Program-made: the position numbers and the translations under genes
Assembly: GCA_034359265.1 (NCBI GenBank)
Contig: CP136896.1
Span: 14,229,501-14,293,500 of the forward strand
DNA length: 64,000 nucleotides
Direction of reading: 5' to 3'
Source: Canna indica
Lineage: Eukaryota; Streptophyta; Magnoliopsida; Zingiberales; Cannaceae
The notes under the pieces: model-generated
What the model saw: only the letters and a program-made list of their open reading frames with translations
Told to the model about the DNA's origin: nothing
Databases searched by the model: none
Shown: positions 55,565 to 64,000 of the stretch, piece after piece
How positions within the stretch are numbered: position 1 is the stretch's first letter
How the letters are laid out: the number at the start of each line of letters is the position of its first letter

Positions 55565-56284
55565 ACTATAGGGTTTGGTTGATGATGAATTCCCCTTATG
55601 GACAAATTTTTGGATTATTGGAGAATTTTCTCTCCTAGATTCCAAAGAATATAATTGTGAATGTAAAGCTTAACAACCATGATTATGGGCTGCTAGAGTT
55701 GAGCATGACCATAGAGTGGTTTAGCTCGAGGCTTTACTTCGGAAAGTTGTTAGTAAGTAGGTCGATGGAGACCGGGATTTATTGTAAGGGTGAATGATCA
55801 AGAGCATAGGTAAATCTCATTGAAACGATCCAAAATTTTGGTTTGATGCCATGATAATTTGATCGCATATTTCCATGGGTTTTTAAAGAAATAATCCTAT
55901 GTTCCTAGTGTGTGGTTCAATACAGGATATTGTACTTGTTAAAGGCCTCTAATAGATATGAGGTTTCATGACTTAAGTTCCTAGGGAAGAGATCATAAGT
56001 TGGGATTATGGGTCATATTGATGGTTGGTAAGGGAAATGTTCCCATTTGAATGAAATTGATTTTAGGGGTGTTGAATGAAAACTAAGGGTATTTCATCTA
56101 GCATGACAGCCAACTCTTAGGGCCCTATTCGGCCACTCCCTAGAGTTAAGGGAGAGGATAGGGACGGCTATATTGTCCAACTCCAGACGTAAAAAAACTA
56201 TGGTCAGTCGGTTGTGATTAAGAGGTATGGTGTTTAATGTCAGTTTTCAGATACTGCTTGGATGCTTAAACTTTCATATTGTAT
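55565..56284 (+). other. Fragment resembling Tekay-like LTR interior
   Basis: GGTTGATGATGAATTCCCCTT, GGATTATTGGAGAATTTTCTC and GACTGTCCAAATT-like words echo 43826-44050. Degenerate, no gene. Confidence 0.4.
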
Positions 56285-57212
56285 GTGTCAGTATCTATGT
56301 CTGGATCAAGTGGATTTAACTTGCAAAGTATCACTAATTAATTATATTAATTAATAGGAATTCAAATTATTTAGATAAACCTTTTTCCTAATGTTTAGGG
56401 GATTGGTTTATTTAGATAATTATCATTCTTGTTGATAGACTCTTAATTTATGGAGATAAATTAAAGTTTATATTTAATTGGATTTAATTAATTATAAAGT
56501 CATTAAATATAAATTATTTTCTGGAGGCAAACCCCAGAATTTTGAATTTCGGGAAGAGTTTTTAGGGGGTCGGGTCTACTCTTATAGCCACCCTTGCCCC
56601 CTATAAATTGGTGGTGGTCGAATCTCCTTGGAGGTGTGGAGTTAATTAGTTTTTCATCCGGGAGAGAATTAACAACTTGATTCTTGAGAGGGTTCTTGAG
56701 TGGAAAAGTTCCCTTCCTCCTCACCCTTGGTGGCCGACCATCTTCTTCCTCCTTCCCCTGGCTTTTGTGAGGCCGATTTGAAGGTGTCTTCTACTTGGGT
56801 GTGTCGCCTACTTCATCTTCTTGGAGGAGTCCAAGAAGGACAACGAGGTATTCCTTTATCTATCCTCTCGTTCTGTGGTTTTTTCAATTCCTCTTCCTCC
56901 CTTTTTGGTGCTCGGTTTTTGGTGGAAGAGCCGGCTATTTGGGGTTCAGATAGACTATTTGTTGAGCCACTACGAGTCCCAGTGTCCATTGCCCCTTTGT
57001 TGCGAGGCGCTTAGTGAGGAATTTCGTTGGAGGACATGCGCATGTGTGTCTTGAAACGGGGATAGGAGCAGCCATACCAACTGCGATATAAGGTATATCT
57101 TCTCCTTCTACTTGTACATTGAATTCCTTAAATATTGCTAAAGTAGATCACTATTATGGTTTGAATTTTTTAAATTGCTATTTTCGCTGCATTTTTTATT
57201 CCCATCCCAACA
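56285..57212 (+). repeat. 5' LTR of a third copia element (start approximate)
   Basis: The end CCCATCCCAACA is followed after one base by a primer site. It contains a TATA-like CCCCTATAAATTGG at 56600. The start is uncertain because the other LTR is outside the window. Short frames inside (56700-57014) have no recognised features. Confidence 0.6.
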
Positions 57213-57213
57213 G

Positions 57214-57226
57214 TGGTATCAAAGCC
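57214..57226 (+). other. Primer binding site of the third copia element
   Basis: TGGTATCAAAGCC, one base after the LTR end, similar to the initiator tRNA-Met complement TGGTATCAGAGC. Confidence 0.75.
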
Positions 57227-58732
57227 ACCTTTAGCAATTTTTAGGAATTTTTATTTCATGTTTTAGTCATATTTACGAACCATTCGCTCCCTAAACACCA
57301 TATTGTCTGATTTTGGTTTTCGGGGGTCTTTGAGTTGTCTTCTCAGCTCCACGATTCATGCGATGAATCAAGGTGGTAGTCTACTGTCTATATTAGTTTT
57401 GGATAGAATTCTAACTCAAAAACCCCATATGTTCATGGTTTAACAACCTCGAGAACCAAAAAATTCAGCATGTGTTGTTTGAACCGTTTTGGGTGGAAAC
57501 GTGGTCGGATTTGCGCGATTTCAGATTTTTCTTTTTTCCTTTATTTTTCATATATGATGTGATGCATGAAAGGATGATTATGGATGAGCCCTATATGCAC
57601 GTGACTGTGTGTAATCATGATTGTGTTGATTGCTTGTAAATTTATGAAATTTTAGCACTGTATCTTTTAAATAAGGCATGCGTACTGCCTTCCTCTTGAT
57701 AATTCTAATTGTAATTCACTTATCCCTCTCCTTAAACCTTTCCCGCAAGGGTTTTTTTGGGTCTTCTTCTTTTAGTTTTGTAAAATTAGAAGTTTAGGGG
57801 CTATTTGGCGATGAGCATGCTTGCTGCCCCATTTTGGTGCACGCGCGGAGAGGAGGTGTTTGATGCCATGTAGATGACGGCTTGAACCCCGGGAAGGCAC
57901 TGATGGAATCGGCAACCTACAAGGTATTTTTGTGCAGCACCTTGGCGAGATGGAGCTCCTTAAAAACCCTAGGATGGTGGCCTTGGTTCGCCCGGTGGCT
58001 CGGATGGAACCCTTAGAATATCCATAATCATCCTTATTTACTTTATGCTTTTATTTATTGCTCTTGCTTCAATTGTTGATAGCTTAGATCATTGTAATTG
58101 CATAAAGAATCCTTCCATTAATATTGAGTTTGAATGGCTAAGGTTTTTAGAATACCGGTCATGTCTTCTATCGTTATGGGGTACAAGTGTGTCTATTGTC
58201 ACAATGAGTTTGTTGTGCAAACACAAGGCCTTTTGTGCTGATATATACATTGTATCTCATATGACACATTCCCTTGTGTCTCTACTACTAGCTTGAACGT
58301 GACTTACCTTGTTGAGCAAACTCAAGGGTGGTTGTTTTTTCGCTGGGGTATACGAATGAGGGGTCCGACTCAACTAGGGCTCCTTGGTTTGTTGTGCAAA
58401 CACAAGACCATGGTTCCCCTAGAGGCAAAACTTGATGGAAGTCACATAGGGATGTGATCAGTAAAGAGTTATCTACCCATTGACCTATTAGAGTTTATCG
58501 TGTTAAATGCGAGACCCAAGTAGGAGAAGTGTTGTTCCATCTTCCCCTAAGGAAGTCTACCAACGAGGACTTCTCGCTTCCCAACAGGAGGGTCATTTGC
58601 GAACCGCAAAAATTAGTGGGAGCCATAATTAATCAAAAGACCTCGATAATTATGCATATTACATATCTGCTCATTTATGTCTTTCTTTTCATTGTAGCAT
58701 TTTTAACATGTCATCTTCACCGTTGTTGCGTT
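57227..58732 (+). other. Leader of the third copia element
   Basis: No long frame. It contains three GTTG.GCAAAC.CAAG blocks (about 58212, 58313 and 58390) and the segment GGCACTGATGGAATCGGCAACC. It lies between the primer site and gag. Confidence 0.5.
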
Positions 58733-59175
58733 ACATTCTTGATGCTAATAAATTAACTGGACAAATTATGTTGATTGGATGCGATATTTAAGGATCGTCC
58801 TCACTCATGAGAATCTGTCTCACATTCTTGATTTTCTGGGACCGGTGCCACCCCTTGGGGAAGGGGATTACACCAAGGAAGAGATGACAACTTATCGGAA
58901 ATTGTAAGAGATTTGGAACAAAGATAGCACCATTGTTAAATGAATAATCACTACTAGAAATCCGGTCATTTGCGATGGCCAAATTGCGACGGTGGCGTCG
59001 ATGGTCGCAGATTCGAAGATTCTGCAACCGCCGTCAACGGAGGTCGCAAGGTGTGCATTATTGCGACGGCATTGCGACAGCGGTGTAGGCCGTCACTAAA
59101 TTACCAACACCGCGATGACATAGCTATAGGTGTGCGACCACATTTTGCGACCGCCTGAAGCGGTCGCAAAACCTT

Positions 59176-59296
59176 CGGATGGTACATTAATTTAAACACC
59201 CACGCTCCTTTTCTCTTCCACACATGTGATCTCTCACTCTCACCTCTCTGCAATTTCTCTTCTGCTGACCGCCGACCGCCGCTTACGCCACTGGTA

Positions 59297-59338
<42 letters not shown>

Positions 59339-59531
59339 GGGCTGCCGAAACCCTAGCCGCCGCCAGCTAGGGTTTCGGCCGGCGACGGAGAAATAGGAGG
59401 GCCGGCCGGCCTTCCCTTCCACATTATTGTTGCCCCTTTCTCGCCCTCTACTGCTTGTCGTCGCACTGCTATGTATTAGAGCAGAACTTAAATATTGTTT
59501 GTCTCTTTGTTCAAAAAGTAGGGTTTAATAC
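59176..59531. other. Leader-like segment with (CT)n and AAACCCTAG hairpin
   Basis: A CT dinucleotide run at about 59299-59336, then GAAACCCTAGCCGCCGCCAG..CTAGGGTTTCGG, a stem around the AAACCCTA plant leader motif, then GCCGGCCGGCC. It resembles the GC-rich leader at 54080-54110 of CACTA family A. No convincing ORF. Confidence 0.5.
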
Positions 59532-60021
59532 CTCTTGATGCAATTTTACATTCTCCTCCAGAAGTACCCTCACCTGCACTCGATTAATAACATAATAAGG
59601 CAAAGTAAAATCTCAAATCTCTTACGCTTAATAGATTTTTTTAAAAGTTTCAGACATTTACCTTATCTTTTAGTTGCACAATTTGATTCTCTAACATTGA
59701 TTGCTAAAAGTAAATACTATTTTTGTCAGTATGACAGCTTAAAAAAAGCAAATGATGTGATAGTGTAATTGATATATGTATCGACCTTTCTTCCCCTAAT
59801 CTTATGTAAGCTTTGTTCCATTTGACCTTCCAAATCACACAATTCTTCGATTGAGCTTGATTCTAAACCTTCACCCAAGAGTTTTCTGCAGCAAACTTAA
59901 GGTCAAGATATCATAAGTGAATATAAGATGCAACTTCAGACTCAAGTTCAGGTCAATACCTTTTATGAGATTCAAGGAGCTCTAGTTTCTTTGCTATATC
60001 CATGGATTCAGATCTCCATTG
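59532..60021 (-). pseudogene. Captured exons of a SOC1/TM3-like MIKC MADS-box gene
   Basis: Four exons on the minus strand: 60021-59960 (62 nt), 59885-59786 (100 nt), 59703-59662 (42 nt) and 59573-59532 (42 nt). These are the classical lengths of MIKC exons 3-6, each bounded by AG and GT. They encode the K-box: QWRSESMDIAKKLELLESHK, KLLGEGLESSSIEELCDLEG, QMEQSLHKIRGRK, MLENQIVQLKDK and VRVLLEENVKLHQE. The frame is open through all four. The MADS domain exon and the C-terminal exons are not present. MIKC proteins use the K-box to pair with partners; SOC1-type members promote flowering. Assignment to the SOC1/TM3 clade rests on the RKLLGEGL..SSIEEL block. It lies inside a CACTA element. Confidence 0.9.
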
Positions 60022-61194
60022 CTGCAATATAAGCAATACAAATTGAGATATCCACAACAGAGTGCTTGTCTTATTATGGAAATTTTTGACATATTTATTA
60101 CTGTAATTCAGTGTTTTTAATCTAATAGCATGATAATATGCAAAGTTTTCTTAGTCCTGCATTTACTGATTCATATAAACTAGTTAACAATTCATAACCT
60201 AATCTCATAAAAGAAAAATTATACATTGAGTTGGATTCTTCGATATAGATTTCTCTACATTTTTCTGAGAAGATATGGATTAGCATTTTAATGGAGAAGG
60301 ATGTACCAGAGTTTTTCCTTCTTGTTTCTGGAGAAGCAAAATGTTAACTCTCCCCCCTCACTGTTAGTCATTTTGAACAATGTGATTCAATTAGACAATT
60401 TTTCTTGACATCATTTTAAGCAATACTAGAAGCTGCTAACACTACTAAAAAATGTATGAATTGGTTTAGGTTGTTTCAAGCAACCCGCTTCCCGTCCAAC
60501 AAATGTTTGAATTGCCTAAAATTCCATTATCAATTATGGATTGCTATTATTTGATTTTAAAATTAATTAGTAATTTCAGATGCTTCTTTTTATGAATTTG
60601 TTTTGTAGGATATACAAGTTCTTATAATATTTGGAATCTAGGTGTTGTACACTTGACAAATACATTGCGGTTAGATGTTATTGTGGCATCTTTAGACAAC
60701 AGGATTTGCCTCCACCATTCTTATTTTTTGCATAGTAGGCAGGCATCTTCTATATTTGTTTGCCATGTCGGTTTAAAACCAAAATTACTGTGATATGGAC
60801 ATATTGGAGAATTATTTTTTCTCTTTGGCTTTGCTATAAGAGATGCTAGTGCTTGAATCAATGTATGAACATGTGTTCCTTGTTCATGCAAGAACAGTTG
60901 AGGTGCCTAGCAATTATTAGGAATTGATGACTAGGAAAGGAAGATTCCTGAAATTTGAGTACAGTTGACAATAATGTCATTTCAAGGCTATAACTAGATT
61001 AACGCATAGAGTTGGAAGTTGAATAATACTCCTTTTTTTCTTGAATTCTACAGCCTGCTTGGCCTCTAAAAAAGTATTGTCTCCGTGTTCCAATCAGTTT
61101 CACAGATATCTTTATATTCATAGTTATTTGAACATGTATGACTCCCTTTCAGCATTAAACTCAGTTCCTACTTGTAACTTGATAATTATTGCAG
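60022..61194. other. Interior of CACTA family C between captured fragments
   Basis: AT-rich, probably introns of the captured MADS-box gene (left, minus strand) and MCM6 gene (right, plus strand). No further exon was recognised. Confidence 0.45.
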
Positions 61195-61586
61195 GAAGCG
61201 GTAAGGCTGGAATGAAGCAAGGGGATCTAATTATATGGTATGTGGAGCAGCAGAATGCCAAGGTGTTTATATATAACACTGATGAGGTGTGGGAGGAGGT
61301 TAAATGCATCAAAGCCATTATAAAGGTAAACCAAAAAAGATAAATAGGATGTCACTTATTGTTCTATCTCAAGCAACAACCTTTGCTTAACTATGGAACA
61401 TGACTTTACAGAGATTGATACAGAGCGAAGGTCATCTTATAGTTATAGACGATGGAACTAGCGCTGCGGCAACTTCATCCTATTTATGTTGTGGGAGATG
61501 GAACCTTTACTAGGGATGGCCAAGCAAGACCTTCATCCAGCGAGAACCGAATTCTAGCAGTGGCTCCAAATTATGTTGTTGATTAG
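61195..61586 (+). pseudogene. Captured C-terminal exons of MCM6
   Basis: MCM6 is a subunit of the MCM2-7 replicative helicase. Exon 61195-61325 follows an AG and ends at GT; it encodes [20 protein letters not shown], a diverged stretch, then [16 protein letters not shown]. Exon 61412-61586 continues RLIQSEGHLIVIDDGTSAAA. A frameshift near 61481 follows, then SSSENRILAVAPNYVVD and the stop TAG. The final residues agree with the conserved plant MCM6 C-terminus. Only the C-terminal winged-helix end is present; the ATPase part is absent. Inside the CACTA element, opposite in orientation to the MADS-box exons. Confidence 0.88.
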
Positions 61587-61854
61587 ATACTTAATTTTAC
61601 ACGACGGAGGTCAAATGTGGTTTCTCATAAATTGCCGACTGATGCCCTCCCCACGCAGCCCCTGTCCTCGCCGCCTCCCCCGCCGGCTAATGCGCCTTAC
61701 CATTGATGTATTTATTTTGATATGATGTAAATATTATTATTTTGATATCCATATATTATAATTTGTTGTCTTTTGTTTCATATGTATTTTAATTAAATAT
61801 TGGAACAAGAATTTATATATTTTGAATTTTTTTTTAAAAAAATATATATACTTA
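61587..61854. other. CACTA family C, region before right subterminal array
   Basis: GC-rich CCCCACGCAGCCCCTGTC, then AT-rich sequence with TATATTATAATTTG. It may contain the 3' flank of the captured MCM6 gene. No gene. Confidence 0.4.
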
Positions 61855-62720
61855 TGTGATGGCTCTGCGATCGCAAGGGCCGTCATAGATACTCTTCGAC
61901 CTGGTCGCGTGAGGCGGTCGCAAATAACTATGCGATATTTGCGACGGCAATTGGCGGTCGCAAATAATTATGCGACGACTTTGTGACGATCATCAGCGGT
62001 CACAATTTCTACATCTTTTGCGACGATGATGTGGCAATTGCGTAGATTCTGCGACGAGACAATCCGCGTCGGACATGTTGCGATCGCTTTGTTCGTCGCA
62101 ATTGGACTTCGCGATGGCTCTGCGACCGCAATAGCCGTTGTAGATAACGCAATTTTTGGTAATGAATGCTAGCATCCATGTCTGATGAGTTGCAAAAGCA
62201 GCATGAACATTTGGATAGTTAAGCTATCCTCGATCTAAACAACTCTTCCATACCAAAATGGAGGATAACACTCCAGTTGAGACCCATGTCCTCAAACTAA
62301 TCAATTTGATTGAGGAGTTAGAGAGGTTGGGATTCTCCACGGACAGGGAACTAAGTTAGGACTTAGTACTCCAATCCCTCCCGGATTCGTTTTCACAGTT
62401 TGATGAAAACTTCCACATAAATAAGCAGGACGTCTCGCTTCCCGAGCTCCTTAATATGTTGAAGACTGCTGAGTCCCACGTTATGAATGATAAGGACATA
62501 GTCTCGTTAGAGGGAGATGCCTTTAAGGCAAAGTTACACTCTGTTAAGAACAAAGTGAAAAATAAAGTTGTGAAACCTTTAATTAATATCAAGAAGAAAG
62601 AGAAAGTTGTTCCTAATGGCACCTGCTACCATTGGGGTAAATATGACCACCAGTAGCACAACTGCAAGGAGTATTTTGCAGAGTTAAAACTGAAGATGAT
62701 TTTTAAAACTACCGCTCCAA

Positions 62721-63079
62721 GTGCGTACGTTATTAAAATACTTCATCATTAACTGATGTATTAGTCTGCTATTTGGCAAAACCGTTGATGTTGATTTGTT
62801 CCAATGTTAATAAAAGAACATCTTTTTCCTTTGTTATTTGAACAAGGTTGTGAAAAGTTATTTAAAAGGCAATAGTTGTCACATGAACCATTTTGATGAG
62901 TTACATGCGACTGGACCAATTTCAATTTGTTTAATAGTTTTTGAAGTTACTGATAAATATTTTTTGTATGAACACACTAATAGATAAAATTAACCTCACC
63001 TACTTCTGGCTTTTATGACTTTGGGTGATTATGATCGCATTCAGAACTTGAGAAGTGTGTCTCAAGGAGATTCTGATCG
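62721..63079 (+). other. Degenerate copia sequence
   Basis: Between gag and integrase remnants. Protease motifs were not recognised and many stops are present. Confidence 0.35.
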
Positions 63080-63560
63080 AGTCTCTATTCACCAGACCTA
63101 GTGAAAGGCTCGCTGAGTTGATTAGAATTGGCCAACATAGGTGTATGCAGGCCGATAACAACTCAAGCCAAAAAACAATACTTCTACGATATGATTAGGC
63201 ACAGGTATATCCACCTTTTTTGGCACAAACACGATACCTTTGAATCGTTTAAGGAGTATAAAGGTATTATAGGCCTTCAATTGGATTGAGGCAGAGAATA
63301 CTTATCCACTAGGTTTGTGAATTATCTCGAAGACAATAAGATTGTCTCTATATGGACCCCTCCTGACTCAATGGTGTGTCTGAAAGGAGGAACCACACCT
63401 TATTGGATATGATGTGATCCATACTTAGCTTCCAATCTCTTCTAGGGGATAAGCTCTTCTAGAGGCCATAATTTTGTCTGTCTTTGATACACCATATAAG
63501 ATATGTAATGGCAAGAAATTGAGTCTGAGACCTCTCGTGATTTGGGGTTCCCTAGAATTT
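63080..63560 (+). pseudogene. Copia integrase remnant, third element
   Basis: Frames give YDMIRHRYIHLFWHKHDTFE, SFKEYKGIIGLQLD, REYLSTRFVNYLEDNKIVSI and WTPPDSMV, then TPYKICNGKKLSLRPLVIWGS, the core and C-terminal side of a copia integrase. The second catalytic Asp region (RSDRGGEY in relatives) reads with a stop and REY, and the block with the catalytic Glu is damaged. Many frame changes. Confidence 0.72.
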
Positions 63561-64000
63561 GACAAACTTGACAAGGTGCAAAGTTGACAAACTTGAATAG
63601 TGGAAAATTCACAAGTTAAACCAATCCATGTAATTATTACTTCCCATCACTCTTCTAGGAGACTGCGTAGACCGCCTGAGTGATGATATCTGTTAGTGTC
63701 GGCCTTTGTATATTGGCTGTATTTGGCAAAAGTAACAATCTCAACTATATCTATGAGGAACTCTGCATATATTGAAGACAGTCTCAACTGTGTGAAGACA
63801 GTTTTAACTGCTTTTTCAGTCTGAGGTTTTCGGGATAAGTATGTTGCGAACGAGATGACTGTTGGACTTCAATGGCTATTGGTTTTTAATATTTGATGAT
63901 TATCTTAATATCTCTAACATCATTAATCATCTTTATTTATATGTCTTTTGTCTGTTTTGGTGTTATGAGTAGTGAAGAGTTTTCCTACTCTTTATATTCG
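63561..64000. other. No recognised feature
   Basis: AT-rich, with a short repeat AGACAGT.T.AACTG near 63776 and 63797. Probably more retrotransposon debris running out of the window. Confidence 0.35.

Larger units (their letters stand above)
58949..62164. mobile_element. CACTA family C (Pack-CACTA) with MADS-box and MCM6 fragments
   Basis: The left end is CACTACTAGAAAT. The right end is degenerate (minus strand CATTACCAAAAATT). Perfect 3-bp duplications AAT lie at 58946-58948 and 62165-62167. Subterminal arrays of TTGCGACGGC / GCGGTCGCAAAT words occur at 58960-59175 and 61855-62155. Interior: a GC-rich leader, MADS-box exons on minus, MCM6 exons on plus. No transposase was found, so it must have been moved by another element. 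Confidence 0.9.
58733..62720 (+). pseudogene. Copia gag split by a CACTA insertion
   Basis: Left part 58733-58948: LDANKLTGQ then, after a frameshift, YVDWMRYLRIVLTHENLSHI and LDFLGPVPP, with a stop at 58907. Right part 62168-62720: MSDELQKQHEHLD, then with frameshifts THVLKLINLIEELERLGF, LQSLPDSFSQF, SLPELLNMLKTAESHV and a knuckle C-Y-H-W-G-K-Y-D-H-Q-stop-H-N-C, in which the second Cys is Trp. This is the standard gag of a copia lineage. The 3.2-kb CACTA sits between the halves, with a 3-bp AAT duplication. Confidence 0.85.

Noticed and set aside
56700..57054. Overlapping ORFs of 104 and 77 aa as a host gene
   Set aside because: They lie in the transcribed part of a copia LTR ending at a primer binding site; no family similarity was recognised.

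Overview
This window is nuclear DNA from a flowering plant. It is built almost entirely of nested, mostly dead transposable elements: CACTA (En/Spm) DNA transposons, Ty1/copia (SIRE-type and others) and Ty3/gypsy (Tekay-like and Tat-like) retrotransposons, and hAT-type MITEs. Only one apparently intact host gene was found, a two-exon plant defensin at 48780-49662. No rRNA, tRNA or CRISPR was seen. All calls come from reading the sequence; no database search was run.

Layout. 1-5887: 3' part of a CACTA element (family A) with degenerate TNP2 transposase, DUF4216 region and TNPA-like gene. 5888-10600: Tat-like gypsy debris with tandem repeats, a CACTA fragment and a coiled-coil ORF. 10601-24103: a gag-only copia element. 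Its body holds two solo LTRs with perfect 5-bp target duplications (12021-13474 and 14723-16315), and a 5'-truncated CACTA (family B, 16694-20899) that itself holds a small non-autonomous LTR element (17641-20677). 24104-26944: gypsy and copia fragments plus one orphan ORF. 26945-29970: a second gag-only copia element, whose LTR is interrupted by a SIRE-type copia element (29971-42841, coding on the minus strand). The 5' LTR of that element contains a 5.6-kb CACTA (family D, 36509-42132). 42952-46869: a Tekay-like chromovirus 3' end and LTR (with a hAT insertion), followed by an inverted LTR fragment. 46870-48770: AT-rich repeats. 48780-49662: defensin gene, with a MITE in its intron. 50074-51467: gypsy remnants. 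51468-54600: a 3.1-kb deletion derivative of CACTA family A. 54601-56284: LTR fragments. 56285-64000: a third copia element (plus strand) whose gag is split by CACTA family C (58949-62164).

The most interesting content is gene capture by the CACTA elements. Family C carries four consecutive exons of a SOC1/TM3-like MIKC MADS-box gene (62, 100, 42 and 42 nt, open and with splice sites, minus strand), together with the last two exons of the replication helicase gene MCM6 (plus strand). Family D carries exons of a TRM10-type tRNA m1G9 methyltransferase gene (minus strand). These are Pack-CACTA-like elements. A hAT element at 44896-45324 also holds a coding-like core of unknown origin.

Other structure worth attention: arrays of a GGTCGACC-centred palindrome just upstream of the TATA box in every complete LTR of one copia superfamily; a roughly 90-bp-arm inverted repeat and 26-bp tandem repeats in the leader of CACTA family A; and a derivative in which two internal deletions appear to have produced shortened, still open reading frames.
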